Below are positions 8,768 through 17,264 of a DNA stretch of 64,000 nucleotides, one piece after another. The stretch is taken from positions 1,860,001 to 1,924,000 of the forward strand of contig OZ244901.1 of the NCBI GenBank assembly GCA_965221545.1, read 5' to 3'. The notes under the pieces were generated by a model. It did no database searches. It worked only from the letters and a program-made list of their open reading frames with translations, and was not told the DNA's origin. The translations under genes were made by a program, and so were the position numbers. The stretch is from JAJEFO01 sp022819605. GTDB taxonomy: Bacteria; Pseudomonadota; Alphaproteobacteria; Rhodobacterales; Rhodobacteraceae. Position 1 is the first letter of the stretch, and every line of letters starts with the position of its first letter.

Positions 8768-9885
8768 GAGGTCCACCGCAGTCCGCTCGGAGTCTAGACC
8801 ATTGGCCGGGCAGGTAAAACATGATCGGTTCGTTCCCGTTTGGCAAGAACACGCCGATTAGTCTTGGGGGCATTCGGATCTATCTGGCAACCGCCGACCC
8901 CGGTTCCCTTGCTGACGAGGCCAATGACCAAGTGAGGCGGCTCGCAGTCCGTCAATTTCGGTTGAATTTGTGTGGCGGTCACAGGCGGGTCAGCACTATT
9001 GCGCCGCTCAAGCCCCAAATTGTGATCGACGCGCCAAAATGTGCCGGACACCTCTCAACGCAACTTCGGTGCTAATACGTTGATATATGGCCACTTTTCC
9101 CGAGATGTTCGCGGCGTTGTGCGGACGCGGGCACCCTTTCTCCCGTTCCTGCAACCGAACGGAGGAAAAGGATGGGGATTACATACTTTACTGAAAGGCA
9201 TGAAGGAAAAGTGTTGCGCTTTCGTTCTGCCCCTGCATTATGCGCGGAAGAGGGTCAGGTGCATTCAACGACTGAACCGCAAGGCTGCGAGTGCCGGCGG
9301 GATTGTAGCGCACAAGGTCCGCAAAGTTGCCGCGATGTCAACGCGGCACGGAACAATCTCCATCGCCTTGTGGCGGTGGCCGGGTGGGTCATCGGCTCCG
9401 AGAGCCGTCCCGGTGCGTCCGAGAGTGTTCTTGAAGACTATCGCGCCGGGTTGCCGGACGAGGACGCGGAACGGTATACGGCTGAAGGATTTCAGTCATG
9501 TATATAAGCCCCAAAAGGATCACTTCCAAAACACGGCTTGCCGTGGCCAGGGTCCGCGTCCTGAGACCGGCATGGACCACTTGGAGTATCCGTAATGGCG
9601 TCCACGCGGGTTGCGGCCGCTGGGTTCTGCCTGGCGCGAGCAGCGGTTCTTTCTGGACACCGGCCAACCGGATCGGCTTCGACTGTCCCCCTCGGAAGCC
9701 ATTCAAAATCGAAGATTCCACCTGCGTGCGAATTCCTGTAGGCAGGAGCGTACCCGACCGAGAGGCAAAGTCGCCATGAACAGTTGTTCCGCACACGTCG
9801 TCTTGACCGTCGATGATTGCACTCCTCTGCAAACAGGGCAAACTTCCAGGGCGCCCGGCGGATTGGGATGTCGCAGAGACTGCTG
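8768..9885. other. Long gap between lptF and holC, no clear gene
   Basis: This 1.1-kb stretch holds only weak ORFs on both strands, none recognised. In many alphaproteobacteria pepA (leucyl aminopeptidase) lies here, between lptF and holC. I found no PepA motif such as NTDAEGRL in any frame. Apart from the possible small gene at 9172, nothing is supported. No tRNA-like cloverleaf was noticed. Confidence 0.5.
9172..9507 (+). CDS. Possible small hypothetical protein
   Basis: A 111-codon frame starts at an ATG preceded by a strong Shine-Dalgarno-like sequence (GGAGGAAAAGG ends directly before it). The protein is cysteine-rich (six Cys) with no membrane segment and no family I recognise. Composition is not clearly coding, and it lies in a region that otherwise looks eroded. 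The ribosome binding site is the main reason for listing it. Confidence 0.2.
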   Translation: MGITYFTERHEGKVLRFRSAPALCAEEGQVHSTTEPQGCECRRDCSAQGPQSCRDVNAARNNLHRLVAVAGWVIGSESRPGASESVLEDYRAGLPDEDAERYTAEGFQSCI

Positions 9886-10350
9886 ATGGGTGCGGCTTAT
9901 TTCTATCACCTGACCAAGCGTCCGCTTGAGGCGACCCTGCCGGTCCTGATCGGCAAGTCGCTTGAGGCGGGTTGGAGGGTTGCGGTTCGCGCGCGCGATG
10001 AAGCCCTGCTTGAACATCTGGATCGGCAACTCTGGCTCGGTGACGGGTTTCTGCCGCATGGCCTTGCCGGCGGTCCGCATGACAGCGAGCAGCCTGTGCT
10101 GCTGACGACAGGAGAGCCAAGCAACGACCCGGATTGCCTGATCAGCGTGGATGGGGCTGAAGTCGGGGCCATAGAGGTCGAAGCGAAAGAAAGGGTCTGC
10201 ATACTGTTCAACGGTGCCGACCCTGCGGCCGTTGAGCATGCACGCGAGCAGTGGCGGACACTGACCGAGGCAGGTGCAGAGGCGCAATACTGGGCGGAAG
10301 ATCAGGGGCGCTGGACCAAGAAAGCGGAAAGCACGCCGGAGCAGAAATAG
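9886..10350 (+). CDS. holC: DNA polymerase III subunit chi
   Basis: HolC (chi) links the clamp loader (through psi) to single-stranded DNA-binding protein at the replication fork. The 154-residue protein begins MGAAYFYHLT, a typical start for alphaproteobacterial chi, and shows the conserved RDEALLEHLDRQLW and FLPHGLAGG segments and a late ILFNGADP segment. Length fits the family. The frame opens earlier (9817; another ATG at 9868), but 9886 gives the conserved N-terminus. It usually follows pepA; here pepA is missing. Confidence 0.9.
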   Translation: MGAAYFYHLTKRPLEATLPVLIGKSLEAGWRVAVRARDEALLEHLDRQLWLGDGFLPHGLAGGPHDSEQPVLLTTGEPSNDPDCLISVDGAEVGAIEVEAKERVCILFNGADPAAVEHAREQWRTLTEAGAEAQYWAEDQGRWTKKAESTPEQK

Positions 10351-10389
10351 AGGCGTGCGGCGATTGTCGCACTTAGTGGAACATGCCGC

Positions 10390-10971
10390 TCATGGGGTCA
10401 GGATCAAGCCTTCATCGGATATTTCAAGCCTTTCGAAGCGCGAAAGAAAGCTCATTCCGAGAAGCGAATCGTCCATGTCTCCGCTGTTCACTGCCACGCG
10501 CACGCGCTCGAATCGAACCGGCCCGAGGGACATGACGTCAGCCGTGGCAAAGGCGGTCTTGACTGTCCCATTTGCCGTGCGAGCAGTGCCCAGAAACGCC
10601 AGGTTGTCCGGGTCGAATCCGGCACGGCGCGCGTCTTCAAGCGACAGAACCACTTCCGTGGCGCCCGTGTCGACGATGAAGTCCACTGGCGTGCCGTTCA
10701 CATCGACCTGGAGGAAAAAATGTCCGCCACGTCCGCGAGGGACGTGAATCGAAGATCCGTCCGAAATCACGGACTGGCGGGGGACGATGTCGCGACGAAT
10801 GTCGTCCCAGAGACCGTATACGGCCACGACACCAAGAAAAATCAGTCCCCAAGCCAGGAACATGCGCAGCGACTTGCCAATGGCCGTCCTGTTCTCCGCA
10901 ATGAACCACCCGCCGACGGCTGTCAGCAGGAGTAGCAGATAGACGAGGCGCGGGAACTGTTCAGAGTCCAT
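10390..10971 (-). CDS. Membrane-anchored retropepsin-like aspartic protease (TIGR02281 type)
   Basis: The 193-residue protein has two N-terminal hydrophobic segments (about 8-23 and 38-55), a linker, and a single aspartic protease domain with the active-site motif DTGAT at 101-105, followed by VVLSLEDARRAGF. One-domain retropepsins must dimerise to be active. TIGR02281 proteins are common in alphaproteobacteria and mostly uncharacterised; the catalytic domain probably faces the periplasm (inference). The start at 10971 (MDSEQFPRLVYLL) is chosen because the upstream extension to 11166 is not hydrophobic and lacks conservation. It is convergent with holC. Confidence 0.85.
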   Translation of the reverse strand: MDSEQFPRLVYLLLLLTAVGGWFIAENRTAIGKSLRMFLAWGLIFLGVVAVYGLWDDIRRDIVPRQSVISDGSSIHVPRGRGGHFFLQVDVNGTPVDFIVDTGATEVVLSLEDARRAGFDPDNLAFLGTARTANGTVKTAFATADVMSLGPVRFERVRVAVNSGDMDDSLLGMSFLSRFERLEISDEGLILTP

Positions 10972-11213
10972 GAGATGTAGATAGGCAGCGACGGCGTTAT
11001 TTGCCAGTCCGTCCGCTGGTGCCGCTGCAAAGCAAAACGCGAATTCGGCGAATTCGTGGCTCCCTGTTGGATTTCTGATTGATCCGTTGCGGGTTTCCCG
11101 GATTGTTTCGTGCGGGATTGGGTGGTTCTTCCCACGATATTCCGACATTGCCGTACATTCAGACACGGTTTCGGCCGCGCACTTCCCTTTCCGACAGCTG
11201 GATGGCCGGTGCG

Positions 11214-11450
11214 GCGACGATCCGGGCGTGTCGCGAACCGCTTTGGATGGTGCCTGCCATCTCTGAGTGGATAATCGTGCCTGTCGAGGATTCTGACGGT
11301 GTCTCGGTCTGCCGTGCCGGCTGACAGCGACGATCCGTGCATGCCGCGAATCGCTTTGGTTGATGCGCGCGAGCGCTGAACGAATAATCGTGCCTGTCGA
11401 GGATTCCAGCGATGATCCGCGCGTGCCGCGACGCCAGGATTCTCATCCTG
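11214..11450. repeat. Degenerate 80-bp direct repeats, two and a half copies
   Basis: Unit 1 (11214-11293) and unit 2 (11327-11406) align without gaps over 80 bp with about 66 identities. The last 20 bp (ATCGTGCCTGTCGAGGATTC) are identical in both. A third, partial unit starts at 11409, directly after unit 2, and covers the first 20-25 bp. It runs into a small hairpin, CAGGAT-TCTC-ATCCTG (11435-11450). Units 1 and 2 are separated by 33 bp. The middle of the unit varies most. No function is known to me. Confidence 0.6.
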
Positions 11451-11505
11451 ATTGTCGCGCCATGTTCGTTGTCGCATCGTGCGGCGGCGTGCGTTTCGGA
11501 CCGGA

Positions 11506-11709
11506 TCAGCCCTTCCGCTCCTGGAGGACCGCGTTCCAGTCCTTGGCGCCTTCGGGCCTGAGGCGCCAGACCCTTATGTTGCGTTGCGCGAGGGCGTCCG
11601 CGGCCCGGTCGCCGGCGTCGTCGGCATCGAAGCCGCAGTCAATTCGCGTGAGGCCGAAGGCCTCCAGCCATTGCAGGACGGCGGTGCAGACGCCCGACCT
11701 GCCTTCCTG
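11506..11709 (-). pseudogene. C-terminal remnant of a TOPRIM-domain protein
   Basis: Reading the minus strand, 67 codons remain open between an in-frame stop at 11710-11712 and a stop at 11506-11508. They show a helix (AVLQWLEAFGL), the TOPRIM metal motif IDCGFDADDAGDRAADAL, and the closing WRLRPEGAKDWNAVL. This order matches the C-terminus of DUF3991/TOPRIM proteins carried by plasmids and integrative elements. There is no start codon, and the N-terminal region is lost or frameshifted. It is best read as a remnant of a mobile element gene. Confidence 0.55.
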
Positions 11710-12008
11710 TCAAGCGGACTTCCTGCAATTTTGGCAAGGCCTCGCGGGTATCCGTCAGACAGCGACGACAGCGGCAGCGGCCGCGACGAACATGACGTTG
11801 CCCGGGAGACACGTGAAGACGAATGCACGGAACCACCAAGATCTGCGTGGTCACGTGGCCGACGGGCCGTAATTCCTGTTCATGCAGGCCGCGCTCGAAT
11901 GATCGCAACTGGCATTGCCTCAAGGTCCCCGTTCCAGTCGACCCCGCGGGTCAAGGCGGTTGCCACGCTCGACCCGTCGGCCACTCGCCTGCCGGGCATG
12001 CGGATCAT

Positions 12009-13673
12009 TCACGAGGAAGGTGACTCACCTGGTTTTGGGGCATCGGCTTCCAGCACCTGCCTGGCGGCGCGACGGGCCTCATCGAACGATCCGACGATCC
12101 GGTCGGCCGGTATCGCGCCCAGGATGTCGAGGCTGTTCAGGGTCGCGGCTACATCCTCGCTGAGGCCTGTGACGATGCACTGCGTCTTCGACCTTGCAGC
12201 GATTTCCAGAAGTTGCCCAATCACCATGGCGGCGCTGTCGTCGATGTAGACGGTGTCGGAGAAGTCGAAGACGACGACTTCGTGCTCCTTGATGTCCAGA
12301 CCGATCACAGTGACTAGCCTGTGAGACGAAGCGACGCTGACCGTGCCTCTCAGCGCCACCATGCCGACCCTGGCCGCAAGCGGGTCTGCATGCGGTGACG
12401 TCTCTTCCCCCCCAAAAAAGGCCGTATCCAGAAACGGCACGGACACCACGCTGTCGAGCTCCAGTTGCTCCAGCCGCCGTGCATGAACCATGCCGCCAGC
12501 GATCAGCCCGATCGCGACTGCCGTGATCAAGTCGACGAACACCGTGAGGCTGAGTGTTGCCAGCATCACGATGAGGTGCTCTCGGCGGAGCCGGTGAAGC
12601 CTTCCGAGCATGCGCCAGTCGATGATGTCCCAGCCGACCTTGACCAACACCCCGGCCAATGCGGCAAGCGGAATCGGCTCGACCACCCGTCCGAGACCCA
12701 ATACCAGGGCGAGCAAAAGCAATGCGCGCAGCGCTCCCGACACCGGCGTCGATCCTCCGGAGCGGATGTTGGTGACCGTGCCCATTGTAGCCCCGGCGCC
12801 TGGCAGCGCGCCGATCAGTCCCGCGGCGATGTTGCCGATGCCCTGGCCGATCAGTTCTTTGTCCGGGTTGTGACGGCTGCCGGTAATGGAATCGGCCACA
12901 AGGGAGGTTAGCAGGCTGTCGACCGAACCCAGCAGGGCGAGGATGATGGCTGGCGGCAGGGCATGCAGCAGGAACTCTGCCTGTGGCACGCCGAGTTGGA
13001 GGGTTGGCAATCCGGCCGGGATCGCGCCTATGACTGGCGCTTCAGCGAAATACAGGATGCCCAAGGCCGTTCCGGCGGAAAGCGCAACGAGGGGGCCAGG
13101 GACGAATCGCGAAATTTTCTGCGGCCAGAGAAACCCCACTGCAAGCGTAACCGCACCGATCGCAAAGGCCCCGGAGTCGATACCGCCCACTGCTGCCGGA
13201 AGCGCTCGTGCTGCGCCCATCGGTCCCCCCGTTGCACCAGATGCGCCGAACAAAGGCAGCGACTGCATCAGCATGATGATGACGCCGACACCGGACATGA
13301 AGCCGGATACGACGACATGTGGCGTGTAGGCCACGAATCGACCGATCTTCGAGACTCCCAGAAGCACCTGCAGGAAGCCCGCAAGGACAACGACCATCAG
13401 GGCTTCGGTGAGGCTGGTCGCATGGCTGGTAAGCACAACCGCCATTGCGACAGTCATGGGTGCCGTCGGACCGGAAATCTGGGAGCGCGTACCGCCGAAC
13501 ACGGATGCGAAGAAACCGACAGCAATGGCGCCATAGAGCCCGGCGGCCGCACCCATGCCGGAGGCGACGCCAAAGCCAAGGGCGACGGGCAGCGCCACCA
13601 CCGCGGAGGTGACGCCACCGAAGAGATCGCCGCGCAATGTGTCGAGGTCGTAGTTCACCCGGAAAACGCCCAT
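12009..13673 (-). CDS. SulP family inorganic anion transporter with STAS domain
   Basis: SulP proteins move sulfate, bicarbonate or other anions across the inner membrane. The 554-residue protein has the usual layout: 10-14 hydrophobic segments over about residues 15-410, including the conserved region around FGGTRSQISGPTAPMTV, and a cytoplasmic STAS domain at about 430-540 with VVVFDFSDTVYIDDSA. The substrate cannot be told from sequence; many marine homologues are annotated as sulfate or bicarbonate transporters. It stands alone. Upstream is a striking 34-bp palindrome (13850-13883). Confidence 0.9.
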   Translation of the reverse strand: MGVFRVNYDLDTLRGDLFGGVTSAVVALPVALGFGVASGMGAAAGLYGAIAVGFFASVFGGTRSQISGPTAPMTVAMAVVLTSHATSLTEALMVVVLAGFLQVLLGVSKIGRFVAYTPHVVVSGFMSGVGVIIMLMQSLPLFGASGATGGPMGAARALPAAVGGIDSGAFAIGAVTLAVGFLWPQKISRFVPGPLVALSAGTALGILYFAEAPVIGAIPAGLPTLQLGVPQAEFLLHALPPAIILALLGSVDSLLTSLVADSITGSRHNPDKELIGQGIGNIAAGLIGALPGAGATMGTVTNIRSGGSTPVSGALRALLLLALVLGLGRVVEPIPLAALAGVLVKVGWDIIDWRMLGRLHRLRREHLIVMLATLSLTVFVDLITAVAIGLIAGGMVHARRLEQLELDSVVSVPFLDTAFFGGEETSPHADPLAARVGMVALRGTVSVASSHRLVTVIGLDIKEHEVVVFDFSDTVYIDDSAAMVIGQLLEIAARSKTQCIVTGLSEDVAATLNSLDILGAIPADRIVGSFDEARRAARQVLEADAPKPGESPSS

Positions 13674-14373
13674 CTTGCTGAGGCCCTTGCTTACGCACTG
13701 GTTGCAGGCATGACCAGCGACAGTGTACGAGTTCGCCGAGCGTCAGCACGGGCTGGCGATTTTCGCCCGGCGGGAGCGCATTTCCCGCCCTTCCGCAGGT
13801 CCGGACCACGCCCTGATCCCCGGCCTCCGCCGCCGACCTTGCCCGCCTCATTGCCGAAATGTTGCGTGCAACATTTCGGCAATAGTGTTGACACGCCGCG
13901 CGAACGGGCCGGGGGTGGAACAATATTGTAACGATTCTAAAGAGTTAAGGTATGGACAGTCGTTTCTTTGCAAGATCCGCAACGAGCGCAACTTCCGCAC
14001 CCGCTGCCCGAAAACGGCCCAAATTGCCGCGAAACGTGCATGGCACGAAGCCTGACACGTTACCGTCAATCAACGCGATTATCCGACTTGGATTTCGTCC
14101 TTTCTCCACGTCGCGACATGCATACCTGAATCATTGGAACAAAGCACGAAAAAATGATCTTGTGAGATCCTTTCTTGTGAAGTGTTGCGCTTGTTTCTTG
14201 AACATGAAGCAGCCGAAAGCCGGCCTCCCGGTTCTCGGCTCATTCCGTTCCGGCAAGTCACGGCACTCGTTTCGCGAATTCGACGACATCGGACGGTTCC
14301 CGGTTGACCTTCGTGTCCTGGCTTTGCTCGTTGACCTGGATTGCTGGCAGGAAGAGCCCACGCGCTTTCGCGA
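13674..14373. other. Intergenic region upstream of sulP
   Basis: About 700 bp between sulP and the tetR-type gene. It holds the palindrome at 13850-13883, a TTGACA at 13888-13893 and a short palindrome ACAATATTGT just after 13918. Small ORFs here do not resemble genes. The region probably contains the sulP promoter; no other feature is supported. Confidence 0.4.
13850..13883. promoter_or_regulatory. Perfect 34-bp palindrome (16-bp arms, 2-nt spacer)
   Basis: ATTGCCGAAATGTTGC (13850-13865) is followed by GT and then its exact reverse complement (13868-13883). It lies about 180 bp upstream of the sulP start. There is no T-tract, so a terminator is unlikely. It could be an operator for a dimeric regulator, or the residue of a mobile element end. 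A TTGACA lies 5 bp beyond it on the plus strand. Confidence 0.6.
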
Positions 14374-14991
14374 TCACTCGTCTCGGTCGATCAGCCCAAG
14401 ACCGCGCAGGTAGATCCCGATGCCGGCTTCGAGCAGGTCTTCAGGCGGAAAGGGCGATTTGGTCCCGGGCGCACCGCGCGCAAAGAGCTCGACCACACCA
14501 TGGCTCAGCGCCCAGACATGCGCCGAGAACATCTGCGGTGGCGGGCGCTTGTCGGGAGGGATATTCTTTGACAGCTCGGCAGCGGCCTTCTCAAGAACGC
14601 CGAAGGCACGTTGCGCGACCTTGGCGAGCTCTGGCGTGCGGTTGATCGAGATTCCGCTCTCGAACATTGCCACATAGTGTCCGGGATGCCGCCGTGCGAA
14701 GGCGAGATATGCATGGCCCGTCGCCTCGAACGAAGCAAGGGACGAAGGCTGCCCGGTGTCGTATGCATACTCCATGAGATCTGCAAAGGTCTCGAAACCC
14801 TGCCGGGCGATCTCGGCGATCAGGTCATCGCGACCCTCGAAGTGACGGTAGACGGCAGCCGGAGTCACGCCCGCCAGTTTCGCCGCTTCCGACAGCGTGA
14901 ACCCAGTCGGCCCCTTTTCCTCGATCAGATTCAGAGCCGCGTCGACGAGGGCGCGGCGGAGGTCGCCGTGGTGATAGCCGCGCTTAGCCAT
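14374..14991 (-). CDS. TetR/AcrR family transcriptional regulator
   Basis: The 205-residue protein starts MAKRGYHHGDLRRALVDAAL and has a TetR-type helix-turn-helix at about residues 26-50 (LSEAAKLAGVTPAAVYRHF). The ligand domain resembles the WHG type (TetR_C_33), shown by the conserved WALSHGVVELF near residue 163. The effector and targets are unknown. It is not in an operon with neighbours: metA is downstream of a 336-bp gap and sulP is far away. A short inverted repeat GGATC-N6-GATCC at 15004-15019 lies just upstream of its start and could be an autoregulatory site, weakly supported. Confidence 0.88.
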   Translation of the reverse strand: MAKRGYHHGDLRRALVDAALNLIEEKGPTGFTLSEAAKLAGVTPAAVYRHFEGRDDLIAEIARQGFETFADLMEYAYDTGQPSSLASFEATGHAYLAFARRHPGHYVAMFESGISINRTPELAKVAQRAFGVLEKAAAELSKNIPPDKRPPPQMFSAHVWALSHGVVELFARGAPGTKSPFPPEDLLEAGIGIYLRGLGLIDRDE

Positions 14992-15327
14992 TCCGCTCGA
15001 TTCCGGATCTGGAGAGATCCAGCCCGATCACGTTTCGGGACGCATGGCAGAGCCCGATCCTATCGATGCCGGTTCCAATGCCTGCAAAGCCGAGACAAGT
15101 GCCGTCATGACGGCCGGCATTTCGGAAGATCGGCATGATTCCTTCGCAAGGACGGAACATGTTAAGCGCCTTTATTTTGTCCAATACCTAGGCGTGGAGC
15201 GCCAAAGGCGCAATCCGTGCAGGTGCTCGACGATTGTCGGCACCGGCGATTGGGTCGTGAGGGCCCTGTTCCGCAAGGCTGAAATTTCTGACGGAATGTC
15301 TCACTCCCGTCCGGAACCAGGGCTCCA
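14992..15327. other. 336-bp gap between tetR-type gene and metA, no gene seen
   Basis: Both flanking genes are on the minus strand, so this is the promoter region of the tetR-type gene and the 3' region of metA. No convincing ORF or terminator hairpin was found. A locally AT-rich stretch (about 15165-15190) is the best place for a promoter. Confidence 0.4.
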
Positions 15328-16263
15328 TCAAATGCGGAGATCGGTAGACTCCACGCCGATGAGATTCATGTCGAAAGGTGTCGTGAGATAGATTTCCGAG
15401 ACCCAGTTGCCGAACAGGAGATGCGCGTGGCTTCTCCAGCGGTTCGTCGGTTCCGCGTCCGGGTCATCGTCGGCGAAATAGTTGACCGGCACGCCGATCG
15501 GTGTCCCGTTGGCGATGTCGCGCTCGTATTCCTCCCTTAGGGTTTCGCTGTCGTATTCGAAGTGGTTGAAGATGTAGAGAGCCCGATGCGCCTCGTCGGC
15601 CACCAAGCAAGGTCCCGTCTCCTTGCTGCCAAGCAGCGTCCTGAGGCCGGCAGCCCGAATCTCCTCCTCGCGCATTTCGGTCCAGCGGCTGATGGGAATG
15701 TAACAGTCGTCGGAGAAGCCGCGAAGGTAGGGCGAGGCCGGATCCATGTTCGCCTGCCGATAGCAGCCGAATGTCTTGGCATTGAGCAAGTGCTTCTCGA
15801 CGCCGTGGAAATGGTTGATCATGGCCATGCCGCCCCAGCAGATGCCGAAGGTGGAATGCACGTTCGACTGGGTCCAGTCCATGACCTCCTTGAGTTCGTC
15901 CCAGTACGACACCTCCTCAAAGGGCAGGTGTTCGATCGGTGCGCCCGTGATGACGAGGCCGTCGAACTTCTCGTCGCGGATCTCCTGAAATGGCCGATAG
16001 AACTCGGCCATGTGCTCGGCGGCCGTGTTCTTGGTCTTGTGCTCGGACATGCGGACAAGCCGGAAGTCGATCTGCAGCGGCGTGGCGCCGATCAGCCGGG
16101 CGAACTGGTTCTCTGTCTGGATCTTCTTGGGCATCAGGTTGAGAAGGCCGATTTTCAGCGGCCTGATGTCCTGATGTGACGCCAGTTCCTCATCCATCAC
16201 CATTACCCCTTCATGCGAAAGGACCTGGAAGGCAGGAAGGTTTGAAGGCAGCTTGATCGGCAT
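15328..16263 (-). CDS. metA: Homoserine O-acyltransferase, MetA family (predicted acetyl donor)
   Basis: MetA activates the hydroxyl of L-homoserine for methionine synthesis. The 311-residue protein, starting MPIKLPSNLPAFQVL at 16263, has the class I glutaminase-like fold with the nucleophile in FGICWGG (Cys142). Published work on this family showed that residue 111 sets acyl-CoA choice: Glu gives acetyl-CoA, Gly gives succinyl-CoA. Here the segment is ITGAPIEHLPFEEV, with Glu at 111, so O-acetylhomoserine is predicted. The upstream extension to 16314 is rejected because the family N-terminus begins at 16263. No SAM riboswitch was recognised upstream. Confidence 0.93.
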   Translation of the reverse strand: MPIKLPSNLPAFQVLSHEGVMVMDEELASHQDIRPLKIGLLNLMPKKIQTENQFARLIGATPLQIDFRLVRMSEHKTKNTAAEHMAEFYRPFQEIRDEKFDGLVITGAPIEHLPFEEVSYWDELKEVMDWTQSNVHSTFGICWGGMAMINHFHGVEKHLLNAKTFGCYRQANMDPASPYLRGFSDDCYIPISRWTEMREEEIRAAGLRTLLGSKETGPCLVADEAHRALYIFNHFEYDSETLREEYERDIANGTPIGVPVNYFADDDPDAEPTNRWRSHAHLLFGNWVSEIYLTTPFDMNLIGVESTDLRI

Positions 16264-16354
16264 TGGCGTCTCCGGTTCAGACCTTCCGAGATAGCGAGAG
16301 GCCGGACGATTCACAAGGCAGGGAACTCTCTGTCACGTGGTGCCGGGCGTCGGG

Positions 16355-17209
16355 CTAACCGAGTGCCTCCGCAACGAGATCAATCATGTCGTCTTCGGTC
16401 TCGACGGCAGCGATCGCGTCGGCGTTGACGGTCACGCCCCAGTTTTCGGCCATGGCGCGATAGCGGGGCTGGCGGTGCGAAAGCGCTTTCGCGTATGCCC
16501 ACCGCACGAAGGCGTCCGGGTCCACGGTTTCGGGCGTGTCGCTGGCCTCGGCAAGATAGGCGCTCCAGATTTCCTCAAGGAAATCGTCCGTGAAACTCAT
16601 TGGCTTTGGAGCCTTGTCGAAACGCCTTGAGAGTTCGTCTGCATGGTGGTCCGAGCCCTCGATCCATATCATCAGGACCTGGTCTCCAAGCGCGTTCAGG
16701 ATCGGATCCTGGGGATCTTCCGGCGTCACGACTTCGCAGATCGAGCCGGACGTGTCGCAGACGAAATGCGGATACCCGTAGATCTCGGCGGCGCGCCCGG
16801 CAAAGTGGCCGGTATCCAGCATGGCGGCGCGCTCCGCGTCCCGATGCAGCTTTTGCCGACGCAGGTACTCCTCCCATGGCACGCCTCCCCTGTCGGGATC
16901 TCCAGGCTTGCCGAGATAGGCGGAGAGGGGCGCGAGGTTGCCGAAGGTGATGTTCGAGCGAATCCGCACCGAGTCCGTCATCAGCAGTTCGCGAAGCAGC
17001 GGGCTCTTCATCGCCTCGCGCTTGAGATTGTCGGAGATCGCCTCGCCCATGTAGCGGGTGCCGATGCGGTAATCGACCGAGTAGTGGAACCACTTTCCGG
17101 TTGCCCGGAGCATGTCCGATACGTGTGTCTTTCCGAGCCCGGACATGCCAAACAGCAGGATCCGCTTTTCGGGCGCATCGCGCCATTCATCGGCGCATTT
17201 GTAGAGCAT
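16355..17209 (-). CDS. P-loop ATPase/kinase-like protein of unknown role
   Basis: The 284-residue protein has a clear Walker A motif, GMSGLGKT, at about residues 21-28, after a beta strand (RILLFG). The rest is not typical of AAA+ or ABC proteins and looks more like a nucleotide-kinase fold, with a possible Walker B-like QVLMIWIEG near residue 180. Homologues are generally annotated only as ATPase in Rhodobacterales. It follows metA's upstream region on the same strand, 91 bp away, so it may be co-transcribed with metA. No substrate can be proposed. The start at 17209 (MLYKCADEWRD) is preferred to 17233. Confidence 0.7.
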   Translation of the reverse strand: MLYKCADEWRDAPEKRILLFGMSGLGKTHVSDMLRATGKWFHYSVDYRIGTRYMGEAISDNLKREAMKSPLLRELLMTDSVRIRSNITFGNLAPLSAYLGKPGDPDRGGVPWEEYLRRQKLHRDAERAAMLDTGHFAGRAAEIYGYPHFVCDTSGSICEVVTPEDPQDPILNALGDQVLMIWIEGSDHHADELSRRFDKAPKPMSFTDDFLEEIWSAYLAEASDTPETVDPDAFVRWAYAKALSHRQPRYRAMAENWGVTVNADAIAAVETEDDMIDLVAEALG

Positions 17210-17264
17210 GTGTCCCGTCCCTTTCCTCGGCATGGGAATTAAGGGGCGAGATAGGCTCGGTCAA

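Larger units (their letters stand above)
10972..12008. other. Eroded region with repeats and gene remnants
   Basis: About 1 kb without an intact gene. It contains 80-bp degenerate direct repeats (about 11214-11450) and the C-terminal stump of a TOPRIM-domain protein on the minus strand (11506-11709). The rest (10972-11213, 11710-12008) has only short overlapping frames that look non-coding. The content suggests the remains of a mobile element next to the sulP gene. Confidence 0.55.

Noticed and set aside
9041..9595. 184-codon ORF between lptF and holC
   Set aside because: Basic, low-complexity product with no motif; likely chance.
12963..13931. 322-codon plus-strand ORF over sulP
   Set aside because: Antisense of the SulP gene; composition not protein-like.
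16264..16354. SAM riboswitch upstream of metA
   Set aside because: I looked for the SAM-II or SAM-V pattern and saw no matching pseudoknot core.
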